DNA of 64,000 nt from JABDIP01 sp965212545 (GTDB taxonomy: Bacteria; Pseudomonadota; Alphaproteobacteria; DSM-16000; Inquilinaceae). The stretch is from positions 94,356-158,355 of the forward strand of contig CBDBVB010000005.1 of the NCBI GenBank assembly GCA_965212545.1. The letters are read 5' to 3'. Positions 63,001 to 64,000 of this stretch are shown piece after piece. Positions within the stretch are counted from its first letter, which is position 1, and the number at the start of each line of letters is the position of its first letter. The position numbers and the translations under genes are program-made. A model generated the notes under the pieces. It was given only the letters and a program-made list of their open reading frames with translations, was not told the origin of the DNA and ran no database searches.

Positions 63001-63627
63001 TCAGCCGCTGGGCGCTGATTCGGCCCGACTCGGCGCCATCACCACGGGCTGCTCCCGGGTCTGTAGAAGATAAAAAACCGATTGCGGCGTGTTGTCGGTC
63101 ACGAAAAAACTGAAGGCGACCTGCTCGCCAGGCCTGACGACGCCCTGGCGAAACGTGACCCCGTCCAGGGGCTCGTCGATGGCGATCGTGTCGCGATAGA
63201 GGTCCGAGGAGAAGCTCCGCGCGCTGGTCGGGGTCTGGCCGAAGGACAGGCCGTCGCCATAGGTGCTGTCCTGGCCCAGGCTCTCCTGCAGTTCCAGTTC
63301 ATAGCTCTGCCAAGCCTTGTCTGTCGCGTTGATCACCACCTTGGTCATGGCGAAGCCGGCGAGATGCTGGGTCCGGGTCGGGTTCCCGAAGGCGGCCGAT
63401 AGATCGCGAACGACCAGGATCGCCGGTTCGTTGTCCGACACTCGCTCGACGATGACGAACGGATCGGCCAGGGTCCCGCTGCCCCACCCATCGACCAGCG
63501 AGAACCCGCCGATTTCGTCACTGAAGGTGATGCCGTTGAGTGTGATGGGCTCGGCGCGCAGATCCGACCCAATGCAGAAACATAGGACCGCCAAGCCGGC
63601 GATGTCAGACCACTTCTGATGCCTCAT
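63001..63627 (-). CDS. Exported protein of unknown function
   Basis: A 208-residue protein with a signal peptide (IAGLAVLCFCIGSDLRAEP) followed by a beta-rich mature part (TLNGITFSDEIGGFSLVDGWGSGTLADPFVIVE; MTKVVINATDKAWQSYELELQE; GVVRPGEQVAFSFFVTD). No family recognised; composition suggests a periplasmic or secreted beta-sandwich. It is transcribed alone on the minus strand. Confidence 0.6.
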   Translation of the reverse strand: MRHQKWSDIAGLAVLCFCIGSDLRAEPITLNGITFSDEIGGFSLVDGWGSGTLADPFVIVERVSDNEPAILVVRDLSAAFGNPTRTQHLAGFAMTKVVINATDKAWQSYELELQESLGQDSTYGDGLSFGQTPTSARSFSSDLYRDTIAIDEPLDGVTFRQGVVRPGEQVAFSFFVTDNTPQSVFYLLQTREQPVVMAPSRAESAPSG

Positions 63628-63690
63628 CGGCCAAGTCTGGACACAACCGCTGGACCGGTAAAGAGGAACCGCGCGCCAGCTGCCGAATCT

Positions 63691-64000
63691 TCACGCCCGT
63701 CTCAGGATCTCCAGAGCCCGCCAGAGCTTCGGTTGCTCACGCTGCCATTTCGGGGAGACCTGTATCGTGAGATCCGCCGATGCCGCCGTCCAGTGCTCCA
63801 GTGGATGCGACGAAATGGCGACGGCCCACACGCCCTCAGCTGGCCGGCGTGGTCCGTCCTACTGCGGATCAACAAGGAAAGTCAGATAGGCGGTGAAACC
63901 GGCTGGTCGCCGGGCCGATTCAAGCACCCAGACCTCGTCGGCCCACCAATCCTCAACGGCAAGGCGAATCATCAAATTCCAGCCGTGATCGGGCAGCCTG
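63691..64000 (-). pseudogene. Unknown gene, C-terminal part, interrupted by an in-frame TAG (runs off window)
   Basis: Reading in from the window edge, one frame gives RLPDHGWNLMIRLAVEDWW...FTAYLTFLVDPQ, then TAG (63859-63861), and after it, still in the same frame, DGPRRPAEGVWAVAISSHPL...LWRALEILRRA and TGA at 63691-63693. Both halves look protein-like and continuous. The gene's start lies outside the window and I do not recognise the family. It is either a true nonsense mutation or a base error (TAC/CAG to TAG). Confidence 0.5.

Overview
The window is GC-rich chromosomal DNA from an alphaproteobacterium, most likely a free-living aerobic member of the Rhodospirillales-type lineages. Three things point there: the cytochrome c oxidase order ctaC-ctaD-ctaB-(small ORF)-ctaG-ctaE-DUF983-surf1, the order thrC - M16 peptidase - RimJ-like acetyltransferase, and the DUF3035 lipoprotein next to lspA. 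Nearly everything is ordinary core genome, densely packed, with many 4-base ATGA overlaps.

Layout. 0-3 kb: the N-terminal part of a DsbD/ScsB-like disulfide reductase, YqgE, and a FetA/FetB-type ABC exporter. 2.8-8.8 kb: an accessory block (pyroglutamyl peptidase, AAC(3)-family acetyltransferase, a three-gene sugar catabolic set with a tagatose-3-epimerase-like enzyme, a phytanoyl-CoA dioxygenase relative) with a relic of a second fetB 3' end inside it. 8.8-21 kb: acetyltransferase, M16 peptidase, thrC, M19 and M32 peptidases, then the complete aa3-type oxidase operon. 21-33 kb: tldD, an AEC permease, gshA, rsmE, ubiA, mepA, a Bcr/CflA transporter and pmbA. 33-37 kb: lipid genes (diacylglycerol-kinase-like, glycosyltransferase, waaA, lpxK). 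38-43 kb: xseA, purD, tadA, a RluB-type synthase and rsmD. 43-48 kb: a CHASE2/PAS histidine kinase next to a FecR-domain protein with a long Gly-Asn tail. 48-52 kb: mutL and pgi. 52-54 kb: two tandem paralogues resembling the N-terminal lyase part of class III lanthipeptide synthetases. 54-63 kb: an inactive/active M16 pair, DUF3035, lspA, ileS, ribF and a MaoC-type hydratase. 63-64 kb: a secreted unknown and an interrupted gene.

Four points stand out. (1) The tandem stand-alone lyase-like proteins at 51.9-53.4 kb, with no recognisable kinase, cyclase or precursor peptide. (2) Two unrelated long palindromic elements (34.81-34.98 and 39.43-39.60 kb) sitting at gene starts. The first supplies the start codon and first residues of waaA. 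A third palindrome at 47.97-48.13 kb has compensatory changes in its side hairpins. (3) Six reading-frame breaks in conserved genes (ctaG, tldD, AEC permease, gshA twice, ubiA) confined to 17.2-27.2 kb, which look like local sequence errors rather than real decay. (4) A TTGC-N3-GCAA palindrome in front of the MaoC/PhaJ-like gene that resembles a PhaR operator. I see no tRNA, rRNA, CRISPR array, insertion sequence with transposase, or prophage.
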